Origin: Asterella californica
Taxonomy: Eukaryota; Streptophyta; Marchantiopsida; Marchantiales; Aytoniaceae
DNA length: 64,000 bases
Assembly: GCA_036924285.1 (NCBI GenBank)
Contig: JAYKYS010000011.1
Location: 868,001 to 932,000 of the forward strand
Direction of reading: 5' to 3'
Part shown: positions 21,656 through 31,066 of the stretch, piece after piece
Position numbering within the stretch: the stretch's first letter is position 1
Layout: the number at the start of each line of letters is the position of its first letter
Made by a program: the position numbers and the translations under genes
The notes under the pieces: generated by a model
The model's input: the letters and a program-made list of their open reading frames with translations, nothing else
Told to the model about the DNA's origin: nothing
The model's database searches: none

Positions 21656-24600
21656 GTACCACTATAGAGCGGGATTGTGGTGGTGCGCAAGAGAAGGTAC
21701 TCTCGCTTGATGGAGATAGTGCCTTTTGTACAGGGTTTGTTGGGTTTTCAGATTGTGGGATTGCTATTTACAGGAGGATAGAAGAGTTCAGAAGAAAAGA
21801 ACAAAAACATTTGCGTGGTGTTGAGTTGATGTTGAAAGAGTTGGGTGAGCTAGAAGGGGATGAATGGATTTCTGGTGTTTATGAAGAGGATGGGTTGGAG
21901 GATCCTTTGCGAGAGATCATGTCTATTGGATGGGAGGATATGGATAAGGTCGTGCAGATTCATTCAAGGGAGGTCTATTCGGTGATCGAATCATTCCGTG
22001 CACCGGAGGTTCGAGTTGAGACAAGATACAAGACAGTGGATAGGAAGGTAAAGCCAGTTGCTGGTCCTTTGCCGGAAGACACCAACCAACAGATGGATCG
22101 AGCTTCAAAGGAGAAGAGTTTGAGAGATCCTGTAATGATAGGACACAAGTTCACGGAGAAGACCCTTGAAGAGCTGAAGATTGGATCTGATGAGTCTCTT
22201 CTACCAGAAGAGAGGATGTGCTTCAAGGAGATGCTTTCAAGACATGGGAAAGCATTTACTTTTGAGCCACATGAGATTGGGTGTGTAGATCCGTACGTTG
22301 TTACCCCGATGGTTATCTTCACGGTACTGCATGTGCCATGGAACCTGAGACCAATTCCAGTACCGCGAGCTCACTTGCCCAAACTAGTGGAGTTGCTGAA
22401 GGAGAAGATGCGGATGAAGATCTTGGAGCCGTCGTTTGCACCATATTCAAGCAGATGGTTTACAGTACCAAAGAAGAATGGGTTGCTGCGGTTCATCCAA
22501 GACATGCAGCCGGTGAACGCAGTAACAATCAGAAATGCTGAGGTGGGACCGATTGTGGATGAGTTTGCAGAAGCGTTTGCAGGAAGAGCGATTTACTCGA
22601 TGGGAGATCTTTACTCAGAGTATGATCAGTTTCAACTAGCGGAGGAGAGCAGAAGCTTCACGACAATGAGGACACCTTTGGGGTTGGTTAGGATGTGTAC
22701 TTTACCACAGGGAGCTACCAACTCGGTAGCACACATGATGAACGGGATGAATCGAGTTCTAAGAGACTTCATTCTTGAAAAGACGATGCCGTTCTTGGAT
22801 GACATCCCCATTAAAGGATGTGTGGAAGATGAGAAGGATGAAGCATTAGATCAGAGGGGGTGTCGGTGATACGTCACTGATCACATCGCAGACTGTGAGA
22901 AGATCCTATCTCGACTTGAGGAAGTTCATCTTACGTTGTCAGGTGCGAAGTCTACTTTTGGGGTTAGAGAGGTTTTGATCGTTGGTCATTTGTGTGGATC
23001 GTTTGGTCGGAAGCCAGATCCGAACAAGGTGGATGCGATTGGAAGGATGAAGGAGGTTTGCAACTCGCTGACAGAAGTAAGAAGATTTTTGGGTGCTTGT
23101 GTATTCTACCACATTTGGATTCCTCATTATGCGCATGTGGCGGATCCGTTGTATGGATTGTTGCGTAAGGGTCATAAGTTCAGATGGGAGGAAGAGCATA
23201 CTGATGCGGTAAGGAAGCTGAAGTCTTTACTATCATCTCCTCCAGTTCTGGGAAGGATTGATTACAAGGGTGCTAGGCCGGTGGTTCTTACTGTGGATAC
23301 AAGTCCAGTTGCAATTGGATGGGCAGTCGGACAGGATGATGAGGATGGAGAAAGGTTTGCGGTTAGGTTCGGAGCGAAGGTGTTAAGTGCTCGACAACGT
23401 GCTTACTCGCAAGTGAAGAGAGAACTGTGGGGTATTGTTTCAGCTATGAAAACTGAGAAAGAGTATTTGATTGGAGCAATAGTGGTGGTTGAAACTGATT
23501 GCTTGCCGTTGTTAAGGATGATCATGAATTGTTCAACTCCTGATATTGCGATGTTACGATGGATCGCATATATCAAGTCGTTGAACCCGGAGTTTAGACA
23601 TATCGCAGGGAAAGATAATCCGATGGCGGATATGTTATCTCGAGCTCGGTATGATGGGGAGGATGAGATGGTAGAAGACATTGACGACGTGGGTACAGAG
23701 TTCTATTCGATTGCACAGACAGGAAGAGAAGATGAGTTGTTTGTTGAAGGGTTGTATGATGGTGATTTACTTGATATCGGGAGGTACCTTAGTACGATGG
23801 TTAAGCAGACAGGTTGGACGGATGAGAGGTTTCGGCGAGTTCGAAGGAAGGCCTACAACTTCATGTTGCAGGATGGGTTTCTTTGGAAGCGACCGAAGCA
23901 GAAAGGTGGGGTACCGCTACGGGTGATTTGCAACAAGGAAGATCAGCAGAAGTTGCTCAAGGCGTTCCATGAGAGTCTTTGGGCTGGACATCGAGGGATT
24001 TGGGCCACTTTTACAAAGATGAAAGAGCGATATTGGTGGAAAAACATGTACAGGGATGTTGTATCTTTTGTGGAGTCTTGTTTGACATGTCAGATGTATT
24101 CGAACATCCGACATCGTGATGGATTACATCCGATTTATCCCTAAAACCGTTGGCAATCCACTTCAAGTGGGTGGTAGACTTGGTGATTATGCCGGTTGGA
24201 TTATGGCAGATGAGATACTTGGTACTTGCTAGAGAAGATCTTTCAAATCAAGTCGAGGGTAGGGCGCTTCGGACGAAGACAACTGAAGGGGTATGTAAAT
24301 TTCTCTTGGAAGAGGTTGTTTGTCGGTATGGATGTGTGGGAAAGATCACTGCAGATCGGGGAGAGTTAGATGCACATGAGGCTCGTGAATTCTTTGCAAG
24401 GTGTGGGGTGAGGTTATCACTGACAACTGCTTACAACCCCGAAGGGAATGCCAAGAGTGAACGTGGTCATCCACCCATTGTGAAGGCTTTGGTGAAGGCT
24501 TGCAACGGAAGGGTGCGCGAGTGGCCTCGACTCTTACCATTTGCGTTATGGGCAGATAGAACGACGCACAGCTCGGTGACAGGTTATATGTCAGTGGAAC

Positions 24601-25130
24601 TCATCACAGGTCAGAAGCCTATCATGCCGATTGAAGAACATGTTCTGACATGGAGTGTGTTATCTTGGGAGGACAATTTGACTAGAGAAGAGCTTCTTGC
24701 TATTTGAATTAGGCAGTTAGAGAGAAGACCAGAGGATATCCAAACTGCTTTGGATAGGCTGCGAGAAGCACGGTTGAAGAACAAGATCAGATTTGATAGG
24801 CGATATCGTTTGAGACCCAGGGAAATCAAAGAAGGTGATTGGGTGTTAGTCTATGACAACAGTCTAGACAACCAGCATAGTGCACTCCGGAAGTTTTCCA
24901 GAAGATGGTTTGGTCCGTATGTGGTGAAGAAGGTTCATGACAACGTAACTTACGCCCTGCAAGAGTTGGATGGAACGAGCTTGAAGGTATCAGTGGCAGG
25001 TAAACGTGTCAAGATTTTCAAAAAGAGAGATGAGGAGGTCGATCTAGCAGATATCTTGACGGAGTTTCAGTTTGAGGATGAGGATTATGCAGAAGATCTT
25101 GAAGGTGATGTTGGTTACGATGGGAAGTAG
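21652..25130 (+). pseudogene. Pol of autonomous family-1 element: RT, RNase H, integrase (element 3), recently inactivated
   Basis: After a linker of about 220 residues the RT has WFTVPKKNG, LPQGATNSVA and the catalytic FLDD (22792-22803). RNase H includes VLTVDTSPVAIGWAVGQ. Integrase has an HH-CC finger (H...H, CLTCQ near 24088), Asp at 24177, ADRG and SERGH giving a D-x34-E core, then a GPY/F-like module (WFGPYVVKKVHDN) and an acidic tail. No chromodomain is visible. Damage: in-frame TGA at 22867-22869, a net frameshift around 24138-24147, and in-frame TGA at 24705-24707 where the sibling at 49480 has CGA. Otherwise nearly complete. The 'LPQGATNS' and 'PFLDDI.IKG' forms recall fungal Ty3 elements more than typical plant ones. 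Confidence 0.9.
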
Positions 25131-25185
25131 GACGATAAGCCGGTCCACTCCTTGGTTGGTATCTCTAATGCATACCGGAGGATGC

Positions 25186-25205
25186 ACAGGTTCAGAGGGG
25201 GTGGA
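25186..25205 (+). other. Polypurine tract of composite element
   Basis: The purine run AGAGGGGGTGGA directly precedes the right LTR (TGTCGTGTCG at 25206), the same as at 5623 and 17132. Confidence 0.75.
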
Positions 25206-27069
25206 TGTCGTGTCGTGGACCGGCTCCTACTTGAAATTCAAACTTCGATGCTTGTCGCTCCAAAGACACTCATGAGGAATAAGCTAGGCCCCAGCTTACG
25301 GGTTTTTGGCACCACTTCGGATCTTCGTTTTTATCGCACCAGTGGATAGAGCTCCTTGTCAGCTTTCCATAGGCACTTCATCTACTTCGTTTGGACGTCT
25401 AGTGGAGAAGTTACAGGACTCGAAAGATGGAGAAAACAAGCTAGGCCCCAGCTTACGGGCTTTTGACGCAACTTCGGATCTTCGCTTTCATCACATAGAT
25501 GGGTAGAGCTCGCTGTCAGCTTTCCATGGACATCTTGTTTACTTCGTTTGGACATCCAGAGAAGAAGTTATGCGATTCGAAAGAAGGTAAAATCAAGCTA
25601 GGCCCCTAGTTACTTGCTGACTGGGTATTTAGGGCTTCAGGCGTTATATCAAAGACACAAGGGGCCTGCTTCTTATTATTGAGGGTTGAACTTCGTACGT
25701 ACAGACTGTTGCAAGAGGGCTGCTTAAGGGACTTGCTTGTTCCTACGACCTGTCGGTGGATGTTTTGGAGAATTGGGAAGTCCAATACACGCGCGCAAGG
25801 TGTCATCGGGTTCAGATCTGTGCAGGCTACGCACAGGTTAAGACGGTTCTTGAAGAGACGGATCGGGGGTTGTGTTCTGGGAGAAATTGAGACGCAGGGA
25901 GCAGAATTGGGGTTTTCAGTTACTTGTGAAGGAGAGTTGGACCGTTCGGGCCGTTCCGGAGTCCAAACTTGCTGTCCTTGGATCCATCGGGACCAGAACA
26001 ACGAGTTCTTCAGGAAATTGAAGACGATACAAAGTTTTATCGGGCGGTTTGAGAGTTGTGAGAGAAATTGGCTCGCAGGGAAGCGCTTGCGTCAGGTTTT
26101 CATCGCCTGCGACCTGAGATTGGATTGTTCTTCGCGATCGGTGAGCCAAGCTCTTTGTTCTTGGTGCCTACGCGATCAGGGAGTCCTCATGTACGCATAG
26201 GGGAAGACTGTAAGTGAATTGGATTGTTGGTTTGGGTGTGGTGAGCAAATTTGAGCCGTAGGGAGCCGATTTACGTCAGTTTTTTGTAGCATGCGACCAA
26301 ATTTCTCGAGTAGTTTTGCAAGGGGAACTCCAAACGGCTTGTTTGGAGTCTTGTTGGGTTCAGGGTAGCCAGATCTACCTACCAGCGAAGACGGATATCA
26401 GTTTAGAAGATCCGTTTGTGCAGTGTGAGCGGTTTTAAGCCGCAGGGAGGAGTTTTTGAAGGTTCGCTCACCTGCGACCGAAAATTGGCGATATCTCGAC
26501 TATCGGGAGTCGGATCTGAAGGTTTCTTGGGTCAACGGAGTCAGGGAAGGAGACCCTATCAACATTTGAAGATCGTTTGGCGAAAAGAGAAAGTTCCCAG
26601 ATAGGTCTTTTTCGGTTCCTTCGCTACAGGTTTCGTCCTTTTGAGTTCGTTAAGGACTTAGTTGGTTGTGTATGGCTTGTGGTAGCTAGCTTTAGCCAAG
26701 AGCTAGTGTGTGGATGTGGTTTGGACTTGGGTTTGGACCGCATGATACTGTTGTGGCTCTGGTTGTTAGCAAAGAGAAGTTTCTCTTGCTTTGAGCTACC
26801 CTTTGGCGATTTCAGACTAGGGTTGCGTTTCAGGGGTTTGTTTTAGGGCTTCTGAAGTAGGTTACAGACCGCTCTGGTCTTTTCCTCAATTTTGTGCTGT
26901 TTGGAGAAAGAATCGACAGTGTACATACTTTCAGAGTGGTATATATCGCAACATTCTTTTTCGTGGTTGTTCTTCTCTGTCTTGTCTCTGTTTGGCACAC
27001 AGCATCTCCACAGCCAGAAACCTCGCGTTTTCTTGGACATCCTTCACGCACAAAATATCCGACACGATA
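25206..27069 (+). repeat. Right outer LTR of composite (type B, 1,864 bp)
   Basis: Same length and subtype as 12745-14608, with only scattered substitutions seen by eye. Two U3 units, TATATA at 26940-26945, ends CGACACGATA at 27069, followed by the ACGT duplication. Confidence 0.92.
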
Positions 27070-27973
27070 ACGTCCAACAAGTGATTCCTCCAAAGTTACC
27101 TTGGTTGCCTCCAAAGTTATCTTGATTTCCTCGGTTGGGATTGTTGTCGTAACCTCTTTGACCTCCTCCTCCATCTTTGTTCCTCCATTCTCGTAACTGC
27201 ACCACGTTTATCTTGAGATCCGCAAGAGTATCGGTGATGCTCTTCAACTCAGCATGGAAATCAGAGGTGGCAATAGACACCGCTGTAGAGACAAATGATC
27301 TTGGCACCACCGTTGGAGTAGGAGCTGACGTTGAAGCGATCACCAATTGTGATGGTGTAGATGCTATCGTTGTGGTTACACCAAGAGTCGGAGTCGACAC
27401 CAGAGCGGCATGATGAGGTTGGATGATATCCCCTTCATCCAAACTCTCTTCCATATTTGTCGCAATCTTGATGGCCTCCGCTTTGGTTGTTGGCTTCTCG
27501 TACCTCACTTGGGTTCGAATTGAAGGTCTCAACCCTCCCACCAAGTTCTTGATCAGCACCGCTCCAATCCCCGCCATCGTTAGCTCCACATTGTCTCCAC
27601 TCTTCCGTAGGACCGTCCGAAACCGTTGCTCCAACTTATCCACCCTTTCGGCATACTGGCGAACTTTCTCGTCGTCCCGTTGTCTCAAATGAGTAAGCTC
27701 CACCATGAGCTTCTCATAACTCTCTTCTGGAAGAAACTCTTCGATGAGAGCGTTACTCAACGTCTCTCATGTGTCCTCAACTGCACCAGGTGTCTTGTTC
27801 TTCACTCGGTCTTCATACCACGTAAGAGCAAAATCTTCTAAAAACTCTAGCAGTAACAACACCCATTCTTCCTTCCTTCTCACGTTGTTTCTGATGCAAC
27901 CCCTTTTGAAGTCTCGTACAAATGGTTCTACATCTTCATTGTCCTTCCCATGAAACACTGGTAACTTCCTCAT
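27070..27973 (-). pseudogene. Family-X gag, C-terminal part, split by the composite element
   Basis: Minus-strand Gag: a capsid-type core (LPVFHGKDNEDVEPFV..., TWYEDRV..., LTHLRQRDDEKVRQYAERV...), a Thr/Ser/Pro-rich linker, a Gly/Asn-rich stretch, then the first half of a zinc knuckle (CWT). The second half lies at 12700-12744 on the other side of the 14.3-kb insertion. One in-frame TGA (27761-27763) falls where Trp is expected. The frame is otherwise open. The start of gag upstream of 27973 is not certain. Confidence 0.85.
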
Positions 27974-28186
27974 CTTGTAACTATTCTTTCTACCCTTCTA
28001 ATTTTTGTGCAATAACTACTCGCTAAAAGAGTACGAACATCACCAATTCCATTCACGAATAATCTACCATAGGTAAAATAAAAAGAAATGGTTGTAACAA
28101 CACCTCTTGTGCCATCTCGTCTCTCAAGATAATCATGAGCCTGAGTCGCATCATCGTCTTCTCCAGCATCCGAATGACGATCTCCA

Positions 28187-28678
28187 TCACAACTCAGCCG
28201 AGTCCTCTTTTGAAGTCGACAACTTCTCCGTCTCAGCTCTTTGAGTCTCGTCCAACTTATCGACTACTGACGTAAGTAGGGCGGCCACATCGACGCACTT
28301 GTGTCCTCTTGATAGATCACCCACTCCACAACTTGGACAAGGATCTTCTCTTAGAAGATGAATTGACGCTGGTGACGATAGACCCACTCGAAGACTTAAA
28401 TCAATAAACTCCCGCTTCCCTTTAGCTCTCTCGGTTCTGATTCTAGTTGGACAATTCACTACTTTATGTCCCAACCCTCTACAGAAATAACACCACAAGT
28501 CGGTTTCTACTCTTCTCCTCGGAGATTCTACTTGAGGTTTTGTACTAGGGTTCTCAAACTCAAAGATAACCCCTTTCGTGCTCTCTCCGATGCTTACTAT
28601 GACATCTAAACCTTGAGGAAGGTTTCTAAGTCTAACTTTCCAATCCTTTGAACTTTCACTCATGTTGCACCTTCTCAA
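28187..28678 (-). CDS. Extra ORF upstream of family-X gag with zinc-knuckle motif
   Basis: A 163-codon minus-strand frame between the primer-binding site and gag. It contains CYFCRGLGHKVVNC (CX2CX4HX4C) and then a second Cys/His group (CPSCGVGDLSRGHKC). It is separated from gag by a region with stops, so it is either a separate protein or the decayed N-terminus of a longer polyprotein. Extra frames ahead of gag are known in the Ogre group of plant Ty3 elements. Whether this one is related is not shown. Confidence 0.5.
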   Translation of the reverse strand: MRRCNMSESSKDWKVRLRNLPQGLDVIVSIGESTKGVIFEFENPSTKPQVESPRRRVETDLWCYFCRGLGHKVVNCPTRIRTERAKGKREFIDLSLRVGLSSPASIHLLREDPCPSCGVGDLSRGHKCVDVAALLTSVVDKLDETQRAETEKLSTSKEDSAEL

Positions 28679-28802
28679 CCATTAAGTGAACAAAATATCT
28701 TTGAGGAAAATAACTCTACATCACTTTTTTAACTCTTTCGAGCTTTATACTGAAAATTGTGTATTATACATGCTATACACGAAATAAAATCCAATCTCAA
28801 AA

Positions 28803-29120
28803 TTAAAAGTCCATGATAATATCCTCATGACCATCGTCTGTACTGATCCTAGCAGACATCTTAAAGTCACTCTCGTAAAGATCACACTCTACTCCGCCAG
28901 GAGCATTCGTGGCCTCCACAGTGAATGTTGCTTTGAACTCAATCTTCTTCGCATCTGCGCCGATACTCGCAGAAGCTTCTTGATATAGAGCAAAAAGGGC
29001 ACCCCAACTGCAATAGATGCTTGATCGCAACGCCTCTATACTTAACTTTAGCTTTTCCGTCTCTGTTCTAACTCCCAAACGTCTCTTCTTCAACCTCGGC
29101 ACTCGAACTGGATTCCCCAT
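28803..29120 (-). CDS. Hypothetical 105-residue ORF in family-X leader
   Basis: A minus-strand frame with a basic start (PRLKKRRLG) and a hydrophobic centre (SIYCSWGALFALYQEA). I do not recognise it. It lies upstream of the zinc-knuckle ORF in the 2-kb leader of the element. It could be a small accessory protein or chance. Confidence 0.3.
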   Translation of the reverse strand: MGNPVRVPRLKKRRLGVRTETEKLKLSIEALRSSIYCSWGALFALYQEASASIGADAKKIEFKATFTVEATNAPGGVECDLYESDFKMSARISTDDGHEDIIMDF

Positions 29121-29336
29121 GAAGTATCGTCAAGACCTCCTTGTATGTCGAACCGTATATCTCTTAATCGATAAGAGATCTCTCCAAGATTTTTGTGATC
29201 TCTAGTAGCTCAACCTCCAAGCTACTAACTAATGAAGTTTCAATAGAAAATTCTTTAATCAAAAGAGATGGTGCTGACTATACAAATTTTCAAAGAACTG
29301 CAATTTGTATATTTTCACTTCTCTCATGATTTTCAA

Positions 29337-29712
29337 CCCCCTCAACTTTGAAAATTCACGGCTCTCTCCATACCACCTTTTCTCTTGATTTCTATTGTCC
29401 TAGATAGCTTATCAGCCAATCTAAAACACTGGAAAGTTTTTCAAGAAAATAAAATTCACAGAAAATTTGACAATGACTGTAAACTTTTTCCAGAGAACAG
29501 AATTCCTCAACTCTCACGAATAGACCCCCTCAACTTTGAAAATTCATTGCTCCCTCTCTAGACCACCTTTTCCTATGATTTCTTTTGTAGTAGATAGGTT
29601 ATCAGCCAAGCTATAGTCCTGGAAAGTTTCACTTGAAAATAAAATTCACAGAAAATCTGACAATGACTGTAAAAATTTTCCAGAGAGCAGCAATCTTCAA
29701 ACTCGGAAATTT
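29337..29712 (-). repeat. Two 188-bp tandem repeats in family-X leader
   Basis: Units start at CCCCCTCAACTTTGAAAATTCA (first 14 bp at 29337 and 29525) and each ends in a segment with TTTTCCAGAGA. A similar segment (29272-29416) appears, reverse complemented, inside element 4 at 48956-49106. Confidence 0.75.
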
Positions 29713-29984
29713 TTCTCCTCTAATAATTTCTCTCTTCTCCTTTCTCTACAACTCTTGTTTCATTCCCTTTCAACTCTCCTCAAACTCTTTCTAAGTGAAC
29801 AAGATGTAAAGAATAACCTCGGATGCGTCATAGATCACTACGAGATACACGAAAGGTTCTAATGTTGCTAACATCGTGTTAGCTCTCTCTCCTCCCAACG
29901 TTCTCTTCATGTGTTCTCTCATAATCTCTTTTTGTCTAATATAGAACTGAACTCTAAACATTTTCAATGATCTCTTCAAGTGAG

Positions 29985-30002
29985 GTCCCGACAACGGAAC
30001 CA
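29985..30002 (-). other. Primer-binding site of family-X element
   Basis: Minus strand TGGTTCCGTTGTCGGGAC, 4 nt inside the 5' LTR. It resembles the tRNA-Asp-type site TGGCGCCGTTGCCGGGG common in plant Ty3 elements. Confidence 0.65.
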
Positions 30003-30006
30003 AAAA

Positions 30007-30569
30007 TGTAAACCCTCCACGGTCCTATCGATCAACTACCCCCCATCTCTCAACCTCCACGATCGTCTTCGATGAATCTACAAATGTCGGACCTGTCTCT
30101 CACTCAAGGGTCACCTCTGATGGCTTTGATGGAAGCACACCATGAACTTGAAGGGAAAAATGCTAAGTTCACTCATTCATACACCCACAAACTTATCAAC
30201 TAAAAATCTCCATAAACTCATCAACTAAAATCCTCCATTCTAACGACGTCTCTCAAGTTCTCACATGCTAAAAATATCTCACACTCTCTATATTACTCAA
30301 GTTGTCATTACGACGATGTGAAAACAAGGATGAGGAGCTCTTCTCTACTCCTCTATTTATACATTTTAGGTTTTTACTTTGGTATCCTCCGGTAACTCAG
30401 CCGTAACTACTTTTACCGGGTTTTACTAAGATATTACTTAAGATAAAAGCATTAATCACATGGGCTTTTTATCTTTTCACATGGGCTTATTCCTTCAAAG
30501 TCAACAACTTCTAGAAGGATTCTGGAATATTCTCAAGGAATCTCGAATTTCCACCCCCCCTCTACACTA
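30007..30569 (-). repeat. 5' LTR of family-X element
   Basis: Pairs with 8059-8599. It begins GGTTTACA-complement at 30007. The copy is about 22 bp longer because of an indel near 30295. It places the element's transcription leftward. Confidence 0.9.
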
Positions 30570-30919
30570 GGACCCATTAAAAAAGAAACATGTGGAATCT
30601 CTTCTTGTTTTTAATGCCCAGAAAGTCCACAACTTTAATCCAACCACTAATATCAAGTCAAAAAAGAGATAAGGGATACTTTCCACCTCCTTTCTACCTT
30701 TTAGACAAGATGACAAGATAGTAGTGCTCACTCTTTAGCAAATATCTGAATTCTGCCAAAAGTACAGCTAAGTTTAACCATAACTAACTTTTAGCTAGTC
30801 ATGACTAACTTGATACCTCCTTAAGGTACTTTGGCAGCAAATAAACATTCTCAACACTTAGTTATAACTAAACATCTTACTAATAGACAAACTTCCTATG
30901 TGTAACATAGGTCGTTACA
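30570..30919. other. Unassigned segment between family-X LTR and HUH-protein relic
   Basis: AT-rich, no gene. Contains an imperfect inverted pair CTGCCAAAAGTAC (near 30757) / GTACTTTGGCAG (near 30826) and a small palindrome CCTATG..CATAGG (30895-30911). It could be a small DNA transposon remnant lying beside the LTR element. The exact repeat of 8037-8053 begins right after it, at 30920. Confidence 0.35.
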
Positions 30920-31066
30920 GTACGTACATTCGCTGCATGCTACTTCATATCTCATCTTTTGCTTCGGCTGATGGGCTCCGATATTGCTCGCCTTTCGCTG
31001 CATGCAACTTTCTTTCTGACGTCTTCCGCACTCTGTGTGCGATTGAGGTACTCTACTCTGAACACA

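Larger units (their letters stand above)
12745..27069 (+). mobile_element. Composite three-LTR family-1 retrotransposon (14.3 kb)
   Basis: Layout: LTR-B (12745-14608), gag-only unit, LTR-A (17145-19169), gag-pol unit, LTR-B (25206-27069). The two outer LTRs are the same subtype and the same length (1,864 bp), and are nearly identical over the parts compared. The inner LTR is a different subtype with three instead of two U3 repeats. One 4-bp duplication (ACGT) bounds the whole. The unit sits in the minus-strand family-X gag. Nested insertion would give four LTRs, so a tandem or recombinant origin is needed. Confidence 0.88.

Noticed and set aside
24900..25130. Chromodomain at the end of family-1 integrase
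   Set aside because: The C-terminus is a GPY/F-like module and an acidic tail; no chromodomain aromatic pattern is visible.
19247..25130. Fungal contamination as source of family 1
   Set aside because: The same family sits inside plant-type family X and in several linked positions next to IFT46 and the organellar release-factor gene, so it is part of this genome.
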